Assembly (NCBI GenBank): GCA_037013495.1
Contig: CM072810.1
Location: 78,848,449-78,912,448, forward strand
Direction of reading: 5' to 3'
DNA: 64,000 nucleotides
Source of the DNA: Hippophae tibetana
Taxonomy: Eukaryota > Streptophyta > Magnoliopsida > Rosales > Elaeagnaceae
Below are positions 1 through 10,609 of the stretch, piece after piece (position 1 is the stretch's first letter; each line of letters begins with the position of its first letter). Under the pieces are notes generated by a model. The model did no database searches and was not told where the DNA came from. It saw nothing but the letters and a program-made list of their open reading frames with translations. The translations under genes and the position numbers were made by a program.

Positions 1-76
1 ATAGTATCCATTTTATGTTTCTTTCTCTTACATTTTTTAAATAATATAGATTGAATGAAAAAAATTATAAATAACA

Positions 77-92
77 ATTGGTGGGCACCAAT
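77..92. other. Tail dyad, N type: ATTGGTG-GG-CACCAAT
   Basis: This is a perfect inverted repeat with 7-bp arms around a 2-bp centre, present in N tails throughout the array. Its outer arms TTGGT and ACCAA are the same as in the G and W tails although the centres differ. It also makes two inverted CCAAT motifs. A protein-binding role is possible but only inferred. Confidence 0.8.
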
Positions 93-105
93 ATCTTAAT
101 TACAG

Positions 106-131
106 CTTTTTTAATAAAATCGAAGGTAAGT
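106..131 (+). other. Splice-like cassette: acceptor-like tacag, 20 nt, then AAG|GTAAGT
   Basis: The sequence ttaattacag ends at 105, followed by 20 nt and then aaggtaagt at 123-131, which matches the metazoan 5' splice-site consensus across the junction. Most N tails keep both parts. G tails that lead into L1 keep the donor (cgaaggtaagt). W tails have caaagtaagt. Junctions that lead into L2 have aaaggaagt, without GT at that place. An AATAAA also lies inside the 20-nt stretch. Whether any of this is used depends on transcription, which the sequence does not show. Confidence 0.4.
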
Positions 132-222
132 AAAACCGAAATGGTGTAACAAAAACATTTAAACCTTGCTAAGTGATGTAAATGATGCCATTTGTGTTCA
201 AAAATGAAGTTCCAAATCAAGG

Positions 223-234
223 AATATTAATATT
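223..234. other. 12-bp perfect palindrome AATATTAATATT in L1 leaders
   Basis: This lies just 3' of the conserved ccaaatcaagg in L1 leaders. The L2 form reads aaaattaatatt and is not a perfect palindrome. It sits within the short interval where leader and body types are most often exchanged. Confidence 0.7.
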
Positions 235-298
235 GTGTGAGTCTATAAAATTTGTGTTTTGATATATTGTAATTCTTGTGTCTATAACCGAGTAAACA

Positions 299-308
299 AT
301 TATCGTAG
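299..308 (+). other. Conserved anchor attatcgtag used for monomer counting
   Basis: The anchor is present once in every monomer of both body classes with rare variants (attatggtag near 61,428 and 63,232, gagtaccgtag near 17,653 and 20,908, attatcggag near 26,330 and two further copies). Its conservation across A and B, where flanking bases differ strongly, makes it useful for phasing. No known function is recognised. Confidence 0.85.
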
Positions 309-800
309 TTAATAGTTGGAACTCATATTTATCAAACTTTTTGTTGTTTTTGATAATTTGATGAGTAGTCCCTTCTTTTTCTCTTCGCTTATATTTTTTA
401 AAGAATAGAGATTGATTGAATAAATTAATAAATAACCTATGGTCGGAACCAATATCTACTTTATAGCTCTTTTGTATAAAATCGAAGGTAAGTAAAACGG
501 AAATGGTGTGACAAAAACATTAAAACCTTGCTAAGTGATGTAAATGATGCCATTTGTGTTCAAAAATGAAGTTCCAAATCAAGGAATATTAATATTTTGT
601 GAGTCTATATAATTTGTGTTTTGATATATTGTAATTCTTGTGTCTATAACCGAGTAAACAATTATCGTAGTTAATAGTTGGAACTCATATTTATCAAACT
701 TTTTGTTGTTTTTGAAAATTTGAGCAGTGGTCCCTGCTTTTTCTCTTCGCTTATATTTTTTAAAGAATAGAGATTGATTGAATAAATTAATAAATAACCC

Positions 801-814
801 TTGGTCGGAACCAA
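801..814. other. Tail dyad, G type: TTGGT-CGGA-ACCAA
   Basis: A tails carry 5-bp arms around CGGA. Centre variants (CGCA near 10,928, CAGA near 15,267, CGAA near 18,523) leave the arms intact. The arm itself is altered in a few copies, such as tatggtcgg near 449 and 24,663. Confidence 0.75.
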
Positions 815-1210
815 TATCTACTTTATAGCTCTTTTGTATAAAATCGAAAGGAAGTAAAACGGAAATTTTGCAACAAAAGGTTTAAACCCTATTTAAGTGA
901 CGAAAACGATGGAATTTGTGTACAAAAATGAGTTTCCAAAGCAAGGAAAATTAATATTGTGTGAATCTATACGATCTTCAATTTGATATATTATAATAGT
1001 CGTTTCAATACACGAGTACAAGATTATCGTAGTGAATACTTGCGACACATATTTATTAATTTTTTTTTTGTTTTTGAAAATGTGAATAGTATCCATTTTA
1101 TTTTTCACTCTCTTATATTTTTTAAACAATATAGATTGAATGAAAACAATAATAAATAACAATTGGTGGGCACCAATATCTTAATTACAGCTTTTTGAAT
1201 AAAATCGAAG

Positions 1211-2295
1211 GTAAGTAAAACCGAAATGGTGTGACAAAAACATTAAAACCTTGCTAAGTGATGTAAATGATGCCATTTGTGTTCAAAAATGAAGTTGCAA
1301 ATCAAGGAATATTAATATTGTGTGAATCTATACGATCTTCAATTTGATATATTATAATAGTCGTTTCAATACACGAGTACAAGATTATCGTAGTGAATAC
1401 TTGCGACACATATTTATTAATTTTTTTTTTTGTTTTTGAATATGTGAATAGTATCCATTTTATTTTTCACTCTCTTATATTTTTTAAATAATATAGATTG
1501 AATGAAAACAATAATAAATAACAATTGGTGGGCACCAATATCTTAATTACAGCTTTTTGAATAAAATCGAAGGTAAGTAAAACCGAAATGGTGTGACAAA
1601 AACATTAAAACCTTGCTAAGTGATGTAAATGATGCCATTTGTGTTCAAAAATGAAGTTCCAAATCAAGGAATATTAATATTGTGTGAATCTATACGATCT
1701 TCAATTTGATATATTATAATAGTCGTTTCAATACACGAGTACAAGATTATCGTAGTGAATACTTGCGACACATATTTATTAATTTTTTTTTTGTTTTTGA
1801 AAATGTGAATAGTATCCATTTTATATTTCTTTCTCTTATATTTTTAAAATAATATAGATTGAATGAAAACAATAATAAATAACAATTGGTGGGCACCAAT
1901 ATCTTAATTACAGCTTTTTGAATAAAATCGAAGGTAAGTAAAACCGAAATGGTGTGACAAAAACATTAAAACCTTGCTAAGTGATGTAAATGATGCCATT
2001 TGTGTTCAAAAATGAAGTTGCAAATCAAGGAATATTAATATTGTGTGAATCTATATGATCTTCAATTTGATATATTATAATAGTCGTTTCAATACACGAG
2101 TACAAGATTATCGTAGTGAATACTTGCGACACATATTTATTAATTTTGTTTTTGTTTTTGAAAATGTGAATAGTATCCATTTTATTTTTCACTCTCTCAT
2201 ATTTTTTAAACAATATAGATTGAATGAAAACAATAATAAATAACCCTTGGTTGGCACCAATATCTTCATTATAGCTCTTTTGAATAAAATCCAAA
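1211..2295 (+). repeat. Run of three L1-B monomers
   Basis: Three consecutive B bodies with L1 leaders start at 1,211, 1,573 and 1,934, following one ordinary L2-B monomer. Tails are N, N and W. The first and third leaders share the rare gaagttgcaaatc, which also occurs near 7,080, 7,440, 9,970 and 10,332, so the runs share ancestry. Confidence 0.8.
2247..2260. other. Tail dyad, W type: TTGGT-TGGC-ACCAA
   Basis: W tails carry the same arms around TGGC. One W tail with centre TTGC (near 29,369) still has both arms. All three tail types thus share TTGGT-N4-ACCAA at the same place in the monomer. Confidence 0.75.
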
Positions 2296-4279
2296 GTAAG
2301 TAAAACCGAAATGGTGTGACAAAAACATTAAAACCTTGCTAAGTGATGTAAATGATGCCATTTGTGTTCAAAAATGAGGTTCCAAATCAAGGAATATTAA
2401 TATTGTGTTAGTCTATCCAATATGTGATTTGATATATTGTAATTCTTGTGTCTATAACCGAGTAAACAATTATCGTAGTTAATAGTTGGAACTCATATTT
2501 ATCAACTTTTTTGTTGTTTTTGAAAATTTGAGCAGTATTCCCTTCTTTTTCTCTTCTCTTATATTTTTTAAAGAATAGTGATTTATTAAATAAATTAATA
2601 AATAACCCTTGGTCGGAACCAATATCTACTTTATAGCTCTTTTGAATAAAACCGAAAGGAAGTAAAATGGATATGTTGCAATAAAACGTTTAAACCCTAT
2701 TTAAGTGACGTAAACGATGGAATTTGTGTACAAAAATGAGTTTCCAAAGCTAGGAAAATTAATATTGTGTAAATCTATACGATCATAATCTTGATATATT
2801 ATAATAGTTGTTTCAATACACGAGTACAAGATTATCGTAGTGAATACTTGCGACACATATTTATTAATTTTTTTATTGTTTTTGAAAATGTGAATAGTAT
2901 CCATTTTATGTTTTTTTCTCTTATATTTTATAAATAATATAGATTGAATGAAAACAATAATAAATAACAATTGGTGGGCACCAATATCTTAATTACAGCT
3001 TTTTGAATAAAATCGAAGGTAAGCAAAACCGAAATGGTGTGACAAAAACATTAAAACCTTGCTAAGTGATGTAAATGATGCCATTTGTGTTCAAAAATGA
3101 AGTTCCAAATCAAGGAATATTAATATTGTGTGAATCTATATGATCTTCAATTTGATATATTATAATAGTCGTTTCAATACACGAGTACAAGATTATCGTA
3201 GTGAATACTTGCGACACATATTTATTAATTTTGTTTTTGTTTTTGAAAATGTGAATAGTATCCATTTTATTTTTCACTCTCTTATATTTTTTAAACAATA
3301 TAGATTGAATGAAAACAATAATAAATAACCCTTGGTTGGCACCAATATCTTCATTATAGCTCTTTTGAATAAAATCCAAAGTAAGTAAAACCGAAATGGT
3401 GTGACAAAAACATTAAAACCTTGCTAAGTGATGTAAATGATGCCATTTGTGTTCAAAAATTAAGTTCCAAATCAAGGAATATTAATATTGTGTGAGTCTA
3501 TACAATTTTCATTTTGATATATTGTAATTCTTGTGTCTATAACCGAGTAAACAATTATCGTAGTTAATAGTTGGAACTCATATTTATCAAACTTTTTGTT
3601 GTTTTTGAAAATTTGAGCAGTAGTCCCTTCATTTTCTCTTCGCTTATATTTTTTAAAGAATAGGGATTGATTGAATAAATTAATAAATAACCATTGGTCG
3701 GAACCAATATCTACTTTATAGCCCTTTTGTATAAAATCGAAAGGAAGTAAAACGGAAATGTTGCAACAAAAGGTTTAAACCCTATTTAAGTGACGAAAAC
3801 GATAGAATTTGTGTACAAAAATGAGTTTCCAAAGCAAGGAAAATTAATATTGTGTGAATCTATACGATCTTCAATCTGATATATTATAATATTCGTTTCA
3901 ATACACGAGTACAAGATTATCGTAGTGAATACTTGCGACACATATTTATTAATTTTTTTATTGTTTTTGAAAATGTGAATAGTATCCATTTTATGTTTCT
4001 TTCTCTTATATTTTATAAATAATATAGATTGAATGAAAACAATTATAAATAACAATTGGTGGGCACCAATATCTTAATTACAGCTTTTTGAATAAAATCG
4101 AAGGTAAGTAAAACCGAAATGGTGTGACAAAAACATTAAAACCTTGCTAAGTGATGTAAATGATGCCATTTGTGTTCAAAAATGAATTTCCAAATCAAGG
4201 AATATTAATATTGTGTGAATCTATACGATCTTCAATTTGATATATTATAATAGTCGTTTCAATACACGAGTACAAGATT

Positions 4280-6390
4280 ATCGTAGTGAATACTTGCGAC
4301 ACATATTTATTAATTTTGTTTTTGTTTTTGAAAATGTGAATAGTATCCATTTTATTTTTCACTCTCTTATATTTTTTAAACAATATAGATTGAATGAAAA
4401 CAATAATAAATAACCCTTGGTTGGCACCAATATCTTCATTATAGCTCTTTTGAATAAAATCCAAAGTAAGTAAAACCGAAATGGTGTGACAAAAACATTA
4501 AAACCTTGCTAAGTGATGTAAATGATGCCATTTGTGTTCAAAAATGAGGTTCCAAATCAAGGAATATTAATATTGTGTTAGTCTATCCAATATGTGATTT
4601 GATATATTGTAATTCTTGTGTCTATAACCGAGTAAACAATTATCGTAGTTAATAGTTGGAACTCATATTTATCAACTTTTTTGTTGTTTTTGAAAATTTG
4701 AGCAGTATTCCCTTCTTTTTCTCTTCGCTTAAATTTGTTAAAGAATAGAGATTGATTGAATAAATTAATAAATAACCCTTGGTCGGAACCAATATCTACT
4801 TTATAGCTCTTTTGAATAAAACCGAAAGGAAGTAAAATGGATATGTTGCAATAAAACGTTTAAACCCTATTTAAGTGACGTAAACGATGGAATTTGTGTA
4901 CAAAAATGAGTTTCCAAAGCTAGGAAAATTAATATTGTGTAAATCTATACGATCATAAACTTGATATATTATAAAAGTTGTTTCAATACACGAGTACAAG
5001 ATTATCGTAGTGAATACTTGCGACACATATTTATTAATATTTTTATTGTTTTTGAAAATGTGAATAGTATCCATTTTATGTTTTTTTCTCTTATATTTTA
5101 TAAATAATATAGATTGAATGAAAACAATAATAAATAACAATTGGTGGGCACCAATATCTTAATTACAGCTTTTTGAATAAAATCGAAGGTAAGTAAAACG
5201 GAAATGGTGTGACAAAAACATTAAAACCCTGCTAAGTGATGTAAATGATGCCATTTGTGTTCAAAAATGAAGTTCCAAATCAAGGAATATTAATATTGTG
5301 TGAGTCTATACAATTTGCGTTTTGATATATTGTAATTCTTGTGTCTATAACTGAGTAAACAATTATCGTAGGTAATAGTTGGAACTCATATTTATCAAAC
5401 TTTTTGTTGTTTTTGAAAATTTGATGAGTAGTCCCTTCTTTTTCTCTTCGCTTATATTTTTTAAAGAATAGAGATTGATTGAATAAATTAATAAATAACC
5501 CTTGGTCGGAACCAATATCTACTTTATAGCTCTTTGTATAAAATCGAAGGTAAGTAAAACAGAAATGGTGTGAAAAAAACATTAAAACCTTGCTAAGTGA
5601 TGTAAATGATGCCATTTGTGTTCAAAAATGAGGTTCCAAATCAAGTAATATTAATATTGTGTGAGTCTATACAATATGTGTTTTGATATATTGTAATTCT
5701 TGTGTCTATAACCCAGTAAACAATTATCGTAGTTAATAGTTGGAACTCATATTTATCAAACTTTTTGTTGTTTTTGAAAATTTGAGCAGTAGTCCCTTCA
5801 TTTTCTCTTCGCTTATATTTTTTAAAGAATAGGGATTGATTGAATAAATTAATAAATAACCATTGGTCGGAACCAATATCTACTTTATAGCCCTTTTGTA
5901 TAAAATCGAAAGGAAGTAAAACGGAAATGTTGCAACAAAAGGTTTAAACCCTATTTAAGTGACGAAAACGATAGAATTTGTGTACAAAAATGAGTTTCCA
6001 AAGCAAGGAAAATTAATATTGTGTGAATCTATACGATCTTCAATCTGATATATTATAATATTCGTTTCAATACACGAGTACAAGATTATCGTAGTGAATA
6101 CTTGCGACACATATTTATTAATTTTTTTATTGTTTTTGAAAATGTGAATAGTATCCATTTTATGTTTCTTTCTCTTATATTTTATAAATAATATAGATTG
6201 AATGAAAACAATTATAAATAACAATTGGTGGGCACCAATATCTTAATTACAGCTTTTTGAATAAAATCGAAGGTAAGTAAAACCGAAATGGTGTGACAAA
6301 AACATTAAAACCTTGCTAAGTGATGTAAATGATGCCATTTGTGTTCAAAAATGAATTTCCAAATCAAGGAATATTAATATTGTGTGAATC
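4280..6390 (+). repeat. Six-monomer block repeated at +3,253 bp
   Basis: This block matches about 7,530-9,640 at 3,253 bp (9 monomers). Shared rare states are gtctatccaatatg near 4,580 and 7,834, cttcgcttaaattt near 4,726 and 7,977, and taactgagtaaac with gtaggtaatag in the A monomer near 5,360 and 8,614. A third copy is the 12.6-14.7 kb part of the 8,314-bp duplication. Three copies at unequal spacing show nested rounds of duplication. Confidence 0.75.
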
Positions 6391-7718
6391 TATATGATCT
6401 TCAATTTGATATATTATAATAGTCGTTTCAATACACGAGTACAAGATTATCGTAGTGAATACTTGCGACACATATTTATTAATTTTTTTTTTGTTTTTGA
6501 ATATGTGAATAGTATCCATTTTATTTTTCACTCTCTTATATTTTTTAAATAATATAGATTGAATGAAAACAATAATAAATAACAATTGGTGGGCACCAAT
6601 ATCTTAATTACAGCTTTTTGAATAAAATCGAAGGTAAGTAAAACCGAAATGGTGTGACAAAAACATTAAAACCTTGCTAAGTGATGTAAATGATGCCATT
6701 TGTGTTCAAAAATGAAGTTCCAAATCAAGGAATATTAATATTGTGTAAATCTATACGATCATCAATTTGATATATTATAATAGTCGTTTCAATACACGAG
6801 TACAAGATTATCGTAGTGAATACTTGCGACACATATTTATTAATTTTTTTTTTTTTTTTGAAAATGTGAATAGTATCCATTTTATTTTTCTTTCTCTTAT
6901 ATTTTTTAAATAATATAGATTGAATGAAAACAATAATAAATAACAATTGGTGGGCACCAATATCTTAATTACAGCTTTTTGAATAAAATCGAAGGTAAGT
7001 AAAACCGAAATGGTGTGACAAAAACATTAAAACCTTGCTAAGTGATGTAAATGATGCCATTTGTGTTCAAAAATGAAGTTGCAAATCAAGGAATATTAAT
7101 ATTGTGTGAATCTATATGATCTTCAATTTGATATATTATAATAGTCGTTTCAATACACGAGTACAAGATTATCGTAGTGAATACTTGCGACACATATTTA
7201 TTAATTTTGTTTTTGTTTTTGAAAATGTGAATAGTATCCATTTTATTTTTCACTCTCTTATATTTTTTAAACAATATAGATTGAATGAAAACAATAATAA
7301 ATAACCCTTGGTTGGCACCAATATCTTCATTATAGCTCTTTTGAATAAAATCCAAAGTAAGTAAAACCGAAATGGTGTGACAAAAACATTAAAACCTTGC
7401 TAAGTGATGTAAATGATGCCATTTGTGTTCAAAAATGAAGTTGCAAATCAAGGAATATTAATATTGTGTGAATCTATATGATCTTCAATTTGATATATTA
7501 TAATAGTCGTTTCAATACACGAGTACAAGATTATCGTAGTGAATACTTGCGACACATATTTATTAATTTTGTTTTTGTTTTTGAAAATGTGAATAGTATC
7601 CATTTTATTTTTCACTCTCTTATATTTTTTAAACAATATAGATTGAATGAAAACAATAATAAATAACCCTTGGTTGGCACCAATATCTTCATTATAGCTC
7701 TTTTGAATAAAATCCAAA
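6273..7718 (+). repeat. Run of four L1-B monomers with a near-perfect 362-bp tandem duplicate
   Basis: L1-B monomers start at 6,273, 6,634, 6,995 and 7,357. The last two appear identical across the regions I compared, including the rare gaagttgcaaatc leader, the tatatgatcttc state, the ttttgtttttg interruption of the T run and the W tail. That is the smallest and probably one of the newest duplications in the left domain. The second monomer holds the 16-T run at 6,844-6,859. Confidence 0.8.
6844..6859 (+). repeat. 16-T homopolymer
   Basis: The T run after tattaa in B bodies is usually interrupted by a or g after 7-11 T. Here the interruption is lost and 16 T stand in a row, the longest homopolymer I noticed. 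Length changes in this run account for some of the 1-bp differences between duplicated units. Confidence 0.85.
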
Positions 7719-9640
7719 GTAAGTAAAACCGAAATGGTGTGACAAAAACATTAAAACCTTGCTAAGTGATGTAAATGATGCCATTTGTGTTCAAAAATGA
7801 GGTTCCAAATCAAGGAATATTAATATTGTGTTAGTCTATCCAATATGTGATTTGATATATTGTAATTCTTGTGTCTATAACCGAGTAAACAATTATCGTA
7901 GTTAATAGTTGGAACTCATATTTATCAACTTTTTTATTGTTTTTGAAAATTTGAGCAGTATTCCCTTCTTTTTCTCTTCGCTTAAATTTTTTAAAGAATA
8001 GAGATTGATTGAATAAATTAATAAATAACCCTTGGTCGGAACCAATATCTACTTTATAGCTCTTTTGAATAAAACCGAAAGGAAGTAAAATGGATATGTT
8101 GCAATAAAACGTTTAAACCCTATTTAAGTGACGTAAACGATGGAATTTGTGTACAAAAATGAGTTTCCAAAGCTAGGAAAATTAATATTGTGTAAATCTA
8201 TACGATCATAAACTTGATATATTATAATAGTTGTTTCAATACACGAGTACAAGATTATCGTAGTGAATACTTGCGACACATATTTATTAATTTTTTTATT
8301 GTTTTTGAAAATGTGAATAGTATCCATTTTATGTTCTTTTCTCTTATATTTTATAAATAATATAGATTGAATGAAAACAATAATAAATAACAATTGGTGG
8401 GCACCAATATCTTAATTACAGCTTTTTGAATAAAATCGAAGGTAAGTAAAACGGAAATGGTGTGACAAAAACATTAAAACCCTGCTAAGTGATGTAAATG
8501 ATGCCATTTGTGTTCAAAAATGAAGTTCCAAATCAAGGAATATTAATATTGTGTGAGTCTATACAATTTGCGTTTTGATATATTGTAATTCTTGTGTCTA
8601 TAACTGAGTAAACAATTATCGTAGGTAATAGTTGGAACTCATATTTATCAAACTTTTTGTTGTTTTTGAAAATTTGATGAGTAGTCCCTTCTTTTTCTCT
8701 TCGCTTATATTTTTTAAAGAATAGAGATTGATTGAATAAATTAATAAATAACCCTTGGTCGGAACCAATATCTACTTTATAGCTCTTTGTATAAAATCGA
8801 AGGTAAGTAAAACAGAAATGGTGTGACAAAAACATTAAAACCTTGCTAAGTGATGTAAATGATGCAATTTGTGATCAAAAATGAGGTTCCAAATCAAGTA
8901 ATATTAATATTGTGTGAGTCTATACAATATGTGTTTTGATATATTGTAATTCTTGTGTCTATAACCCAGTAAACAATTATCGTAGTTAATAGTTGGAACT
9001 CATATTTATCAAACTTTTTGTTGTTTTTGAAAATTTGAGCAGTAGTCCCTTCATTTTCTCTTCGCTTATATTTTTTAAAGAATAGGGATTGATTGAATAA
9101 ATTAATAAATAACCATTGGTCGGAACCAATATCTACTTTATAGCCCTTTTGTATAAAATCGAAAGGAAGTAAAACGGAAATGTTGCAACAAAAGGTTTAA
9201 ACCCTATTTAAGTGACGAAAACGATAGAATTTGTGTACAAAAATGAGTTTCCAAAGCAAGGAAAATTAATATTGTGTGAATCTATACAATCTTCAATCTG
9301 ATATATTATAATATTCGTTTCAATACACGAGTACAAGATTATCGTAGTGAATACTTGCGACACATATTTATTAATTTTTTTATTGTTTTTGAAAATGTGA
9401 ATAGTATCCATTTTATGTTTCTTTCTCTTATATTTTATAAATAATATAGATTGAATGAAAACAATTATAAATAACAATTGGTGGGCACCAATATCTTAAT
9501 TACAGCTTTTTGAATAAAATCGAAGGTAAGTAAAACCGAAATGGTGTGACAAAAACATTAAAACCTTGCTAAGTGATGTAAATGATGCCATTTGTGTTCA
9601 AAAATGAAGTTCCAAATCAAGGAATATTAATATTGTGTGA
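7530..9640 (+). repeat. Six-monomer block, second copy
   Basis: This is the partner of 4,280-6,390 at +3,253 bp and of about 12.6-14.7 kb at about -5,061 bp (14 monomers). It carries the same A-B-A-A-B order and the same diagnostic single-base states. Its own differences include gatgcaatttgtgatc near 8,862. Confidence 0.72.
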
Positions 9641-9886
9641 ATCTATACGATCTTCAATTTGATATATTATAATAGTCGTTTCAATACACGAGTACAAGAT
9701 TATCGTAGTGAATACTTGCGACACATATTTATTAATTTTTTTTTTGTTTTTGAAAATGTGAATAGTATCCATTTTATTTTTCTTTCTCTTATATTTTTTA
9801 AATAATATAGATTGAATGAAAACAATAATAAATAACAATTGGTGGGCACCAATATCTTAATTACAGCTTTTTGAATAAAATCGAAG
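9526..9886 (+). repeat. Recombinant monomer L1-B-N, 361 bp
   Basis: This monomer joins the L1 leader typical of A (accttgctaagtgatg, gaagttccaaatcaagg) to a B body (gaatctatacgatcttc, cttgcgacacat) and an N tail. The switch lies between the leader marker aatatt and the B marker gaatct, inside the shared attaatattgtgtga. Monomers of this type make up the B runs of the left domain. They are absent from about 28.7 kb onward. Confidence 0.85.
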
Positions 9887-10609
9887 GTAAGTAAAACCGA
9901 AATGGTGTGACAAAAACATTAAAACCTTGCTAAGTGATGTAAATGATGCCATTTGTGTTCAAAAATGAAGTTGCAAATCAAGGAATATTAATATTGTGTG
10001 AATCTATATGATCTTCAATTTGATATATTATAATAGTCGTTTCAATACACGAGTACAAGATTATCGTAGTGAATACTTGCGACACATATTTATTAATTTT
10101 GTTTTTGTTTTTGAAAATGTGAATAGTATCCATTTTATTTTTCACTCTCTTATATTTTTTAAACAATATAGATTGAATGAAAACAATAATAAATAACCCT
10201 TGGTTGGCACCAATATCTTCATTATAGCTCTTTTGAATAAAATCCAAAGTAAGTAAAACCGAAATGGTGTGACAAAAACATTAAAACCTTGCTAAGTGAT
10301 GTAAATGATGCCATTTGTGTTCAAAAATGAAGTTGCAAATCAAGGAATATTAATATTGTGTGAATCTATATGATCTTCAATTTGATATATTATAATAGTC
10401 GTTTCAATACACGAGTACAAGATTATCGTAGTGAATACTTGCGACACATATTTATTAATTTTGTTTTTGTTTTTGAAAATGTGAATAGTATCCATTTTAT
10501 TTTTCACTCTCTTATATTTTTTAAACAATATAGATTGAATGAAAACAATAATAAATAACAATTGGTGGGCACCAATATCTTAATTACAGCTTTTTGAATA
10601 AAATCGAAG
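9526..10609 (+). repeat. Run of three L1-B monomers, partly a copy of 6.6-7.7 kb
   Basis: Monomers start at 9,526, 9,887 and 10,249. The second and third match those at 6,995 and 7,357 at an offset of 2,892 bp (8 monomers), including the rare gaagttgcaaatc leader. The third ends in an N tail instead of W, so the exchange at its 3' end came after the duplication. Confidence 0.75.

Larger units (their letters stand above)
1..1055 (+). repeat. 1-kb segment with a near-identical copy 24,224 bp away (copy 1)
   Basis: Bases 1-1,055 match 24,225-25,279 without an indel at any point I checked (offset 24,224, or 67 monomers). Shared rare states include cttacatttt near 30, gataatttgatgag near 350, acctatggtcgg near 447, aatattttgtgag near 590, agtggtccctgc near 725 and gaaattttgcaac near 863. 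One difference is gagcag versus gagtag near 723. Identity breaks near 1,055, where the T run and the following tail change type. The copy probably continues to the left, outside the window. Confidence 0.85.
2000..6390 (+). repeat. 12-monomer segment duplicated at +8,314 bp (copy 1)
   Basis: This segment corresponds to 10,315-14,705 with an offset of 8,314 bp (23 monomers) over most of its length. Both copies have the body order B, A, B, B, A, B, B, A, B, A, A, B. Shared rare states include agtgatttattaaat near 2,577 and 10,887, a clustered change near 2,784 and 11,098 (cataatcttgat), and gaatttccaaatc near 6,352 and 14,666. One tail inside the copies differs (W at 2,247, N at about 10,559) although both sides match, which suggests a conversion patch. 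Boundaries are approximate. Confidence 0.75.

Noticed and set aside
241-300. TATA-like promoter elements (gatatatt, tatatttttta)
   Set aside because: Such strings are expected by chance in 73% A+T DNA, and no initiator or transcript evidence accompanies them.
301-330. CENP-B-box-like motif
   Set aside because: gttggaactcat and the aacggaaatg junction share only a few bases with the CENP-B box core pattern. The required TTCG-to-CGGG spacing was not found.
6844-6859. Poly(T) as the reverse-strand poly(A) tail of a retroposed element
   Set aside because: The run sits at a fixed place in every B monomer and only varies in length. There is no adjacent element body or target-site duplication.
7116-7304. 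Plus-strand open frame of 62 codons repeated in several L1-B monomers
   Set aside because: It appears only where the tatatgatctt state creates an ATG and overlaps the minus-strand frame in the same repeat. It is a by-product of near-identical copies.
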